A model generated the notes under the pieces. That model did no database searches. It was given only the letters and a program-made list of their open reading frames with translations, and had not been told where the DNA came from. A stretch of DNA of 64,000 nt. Source: Aphanizomenon flos-aquae FACHB-1287. GTDB lineage: Bacteria > Cyanobacteriota > Cyanobacteriia > Cyanobacteriales > Nostocaceae. Made by a program: the position numbers and the translations under genes. Where the stretch lies: the NCBI RefSeq assembly GCF_014698755.1, contig NZ_JACJTO010000023.1, positions 1 through 64,000 of the forward strand, written 5' to 3'. Numbering within the stretch: the stretch's first letter is position 1; each line of letters opens with the position of its first letter. This document shows, piece after piece, positions 63,648 to 64,000 of the stretch.

Positions 63648-63686
63648 AACCTACAAGTAGGTTGGGTTGACGCAAGGAAACCCAAC
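63648..63686. repeat. Double-hairpin repeat element before the tandem array
   Basis: AACCTAC/GTAGGTT (2-base loop) and GTTGGGTT/AACCCAAC (10-base loop) lie next to each other. The GTTGGGTT...AACCCAAC palindrome is a common dispersed element of cyanobacterial intergenic DNA. Confidence 0.7.
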
Positions 63687-64000
63687 ATTCTCGGAATTTT
63701 GTGGAGTTACAGTTCCAACATTTTCGGAATTTTATGGAATTACAGTTTCAACATTTTCGGAATTTTATGGAATTACAGTTTCAACATTTTCGGAATTTTG
63801 TGGAGTTACAGTTCCAACATTTTCGGAATTTTATGGAGTTACAGTTCCAACATTTTCAGAATTTTATGGAGTTACAGTTCCAACATTTTCAGAATTTTAT
63901 GGAATTACAGTTCCAACATTTTCGGAATTTTATGGAATTACAGTTCCAACATTTTCGTAATTTTGTGGAATTACAGTTTCAACATTTTCGGAATTTTATG
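63683..64000 (+). repeat. 33-bp tandem array, cut by the window end
   Basis: Nine complete units and part of a tenth of CAACATTTTCGGAATTTTAT then GGAATTACAGTTT, with starts at 63683, 63716, 63749, 63782, 63815, 63848, 63881, 63914, 63947 and 63980. Units differ at about five positions (AGAA/CGGA, GTGG/ATGG, GGAG/GGAA, TTCC/TTTC). It reads open in one frame only because 33 is a multiple of three. Confidence 0.95.

Noticed and set aside
63667-63960. 97-codon open frame made of TFSEFYGITVP repeats
   Set aside because: It starts at TTG inside a palindrome and consists only of the 33-bp tandem array, which stays open because the unit is a multiple of three. No ribosome site; the frame closes by a chance TAA in one unit.

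Overview
The window is chromosomal DNA of a cyanobacterium, most likely a filamentous heterocyst-forming one (Nostocales; an Anabaena, Dolichospermum, Nostoc or relative is my inference). The evidence is a set of oxygenic photosynthesis genes (psbO, psbE-psbF-psbL-psbJ, psaI, rubA, ycf48, cp12, ndhC-ndhK-ndhJ), many copies of the HIP1 octamer GCGATCGC, an AT-rich composition, and intergenic heptamer arrays and dispersed palindromes of the kind common in this group. No rRNA, tRNA, CRISPR array, prophage or complete insertion sequence was recognised.

Layout. 0.5-6.7 kb: a Rossmann-fold dehydrogenase-like protein, topA, a 46-residue ORF, aroQ and a degenerate ADP-ribosylglycohydrolase-like protein. 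6.8-13 kb: a 7TM-HD phosphohydrolase, two tandem VWA proteins followed by a small conserved protein, and a secreted GH10-like protein. 13.4-18.5 kb: a bifunctional-nuclease-family protein, riboflavin synthase, an M23 peptidase, biotin ligase and a PgeF/laccase-domain protein. 19-25 kb: cp12, a DUF3177-like membrane protein, cbiD, guaA, and grxC followed by gshB (glutathione metabolism). 25-28.6 kb: ftsQ and ftsZ on the minus strand. 29-35 kb: psbO, a SigF-type sigma factor, a lipoprotein with a small partner, and a large acidic protein of unknown function. 35-39.7 kb: a photosynthesis and respiration block in which psaI converges on rubA-ycf48-psbEFLJ, with ndhCKJ diverging from rubA. 39.7-46 kb: thioesterase, pepA, creatininase-like protein, DUF2839-like protein, a helicase-like protein without a normal Walker A motif, and an M48 peptidase. 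46-64 kb is the accessory part: a membrane pentapeptide-repeat protein, a Uma2-family protein, a REP-associated transposase (RAYT) with flanking REP units, an RND efflux pair, an NlpC/P60 peptidase, a two-gene ATPase plus TPR-STAND-WD40 module, a serine hydrolase, an unknown 259-residue protein and a 33-bp tandem array that runs off the window.

The clearest functional groupings are the PSII assembly operon (rubredoxin, Ycf48 and cytochrome b559 with PsbL and PsbJ), the NDH-1 hydrophilic arm (ndhCKJ, whose reading frames overlap), and the cell-division pair ftsQ-ftsZ. The best candidate for a poorly described system is the ATPase and TPR-STAND-WD40 pair at 55.6-61.2 kb. Its nine WD40 repeats are almost identical except at a few positions, and a dispersed intergenic repeat appears to have been absorbed in frame into its TPR region. 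The window also holds a family of about 105-115 bp palindromic-ended elements (at least seven copies), and several repeat arrays that sit exactly on stop codons.
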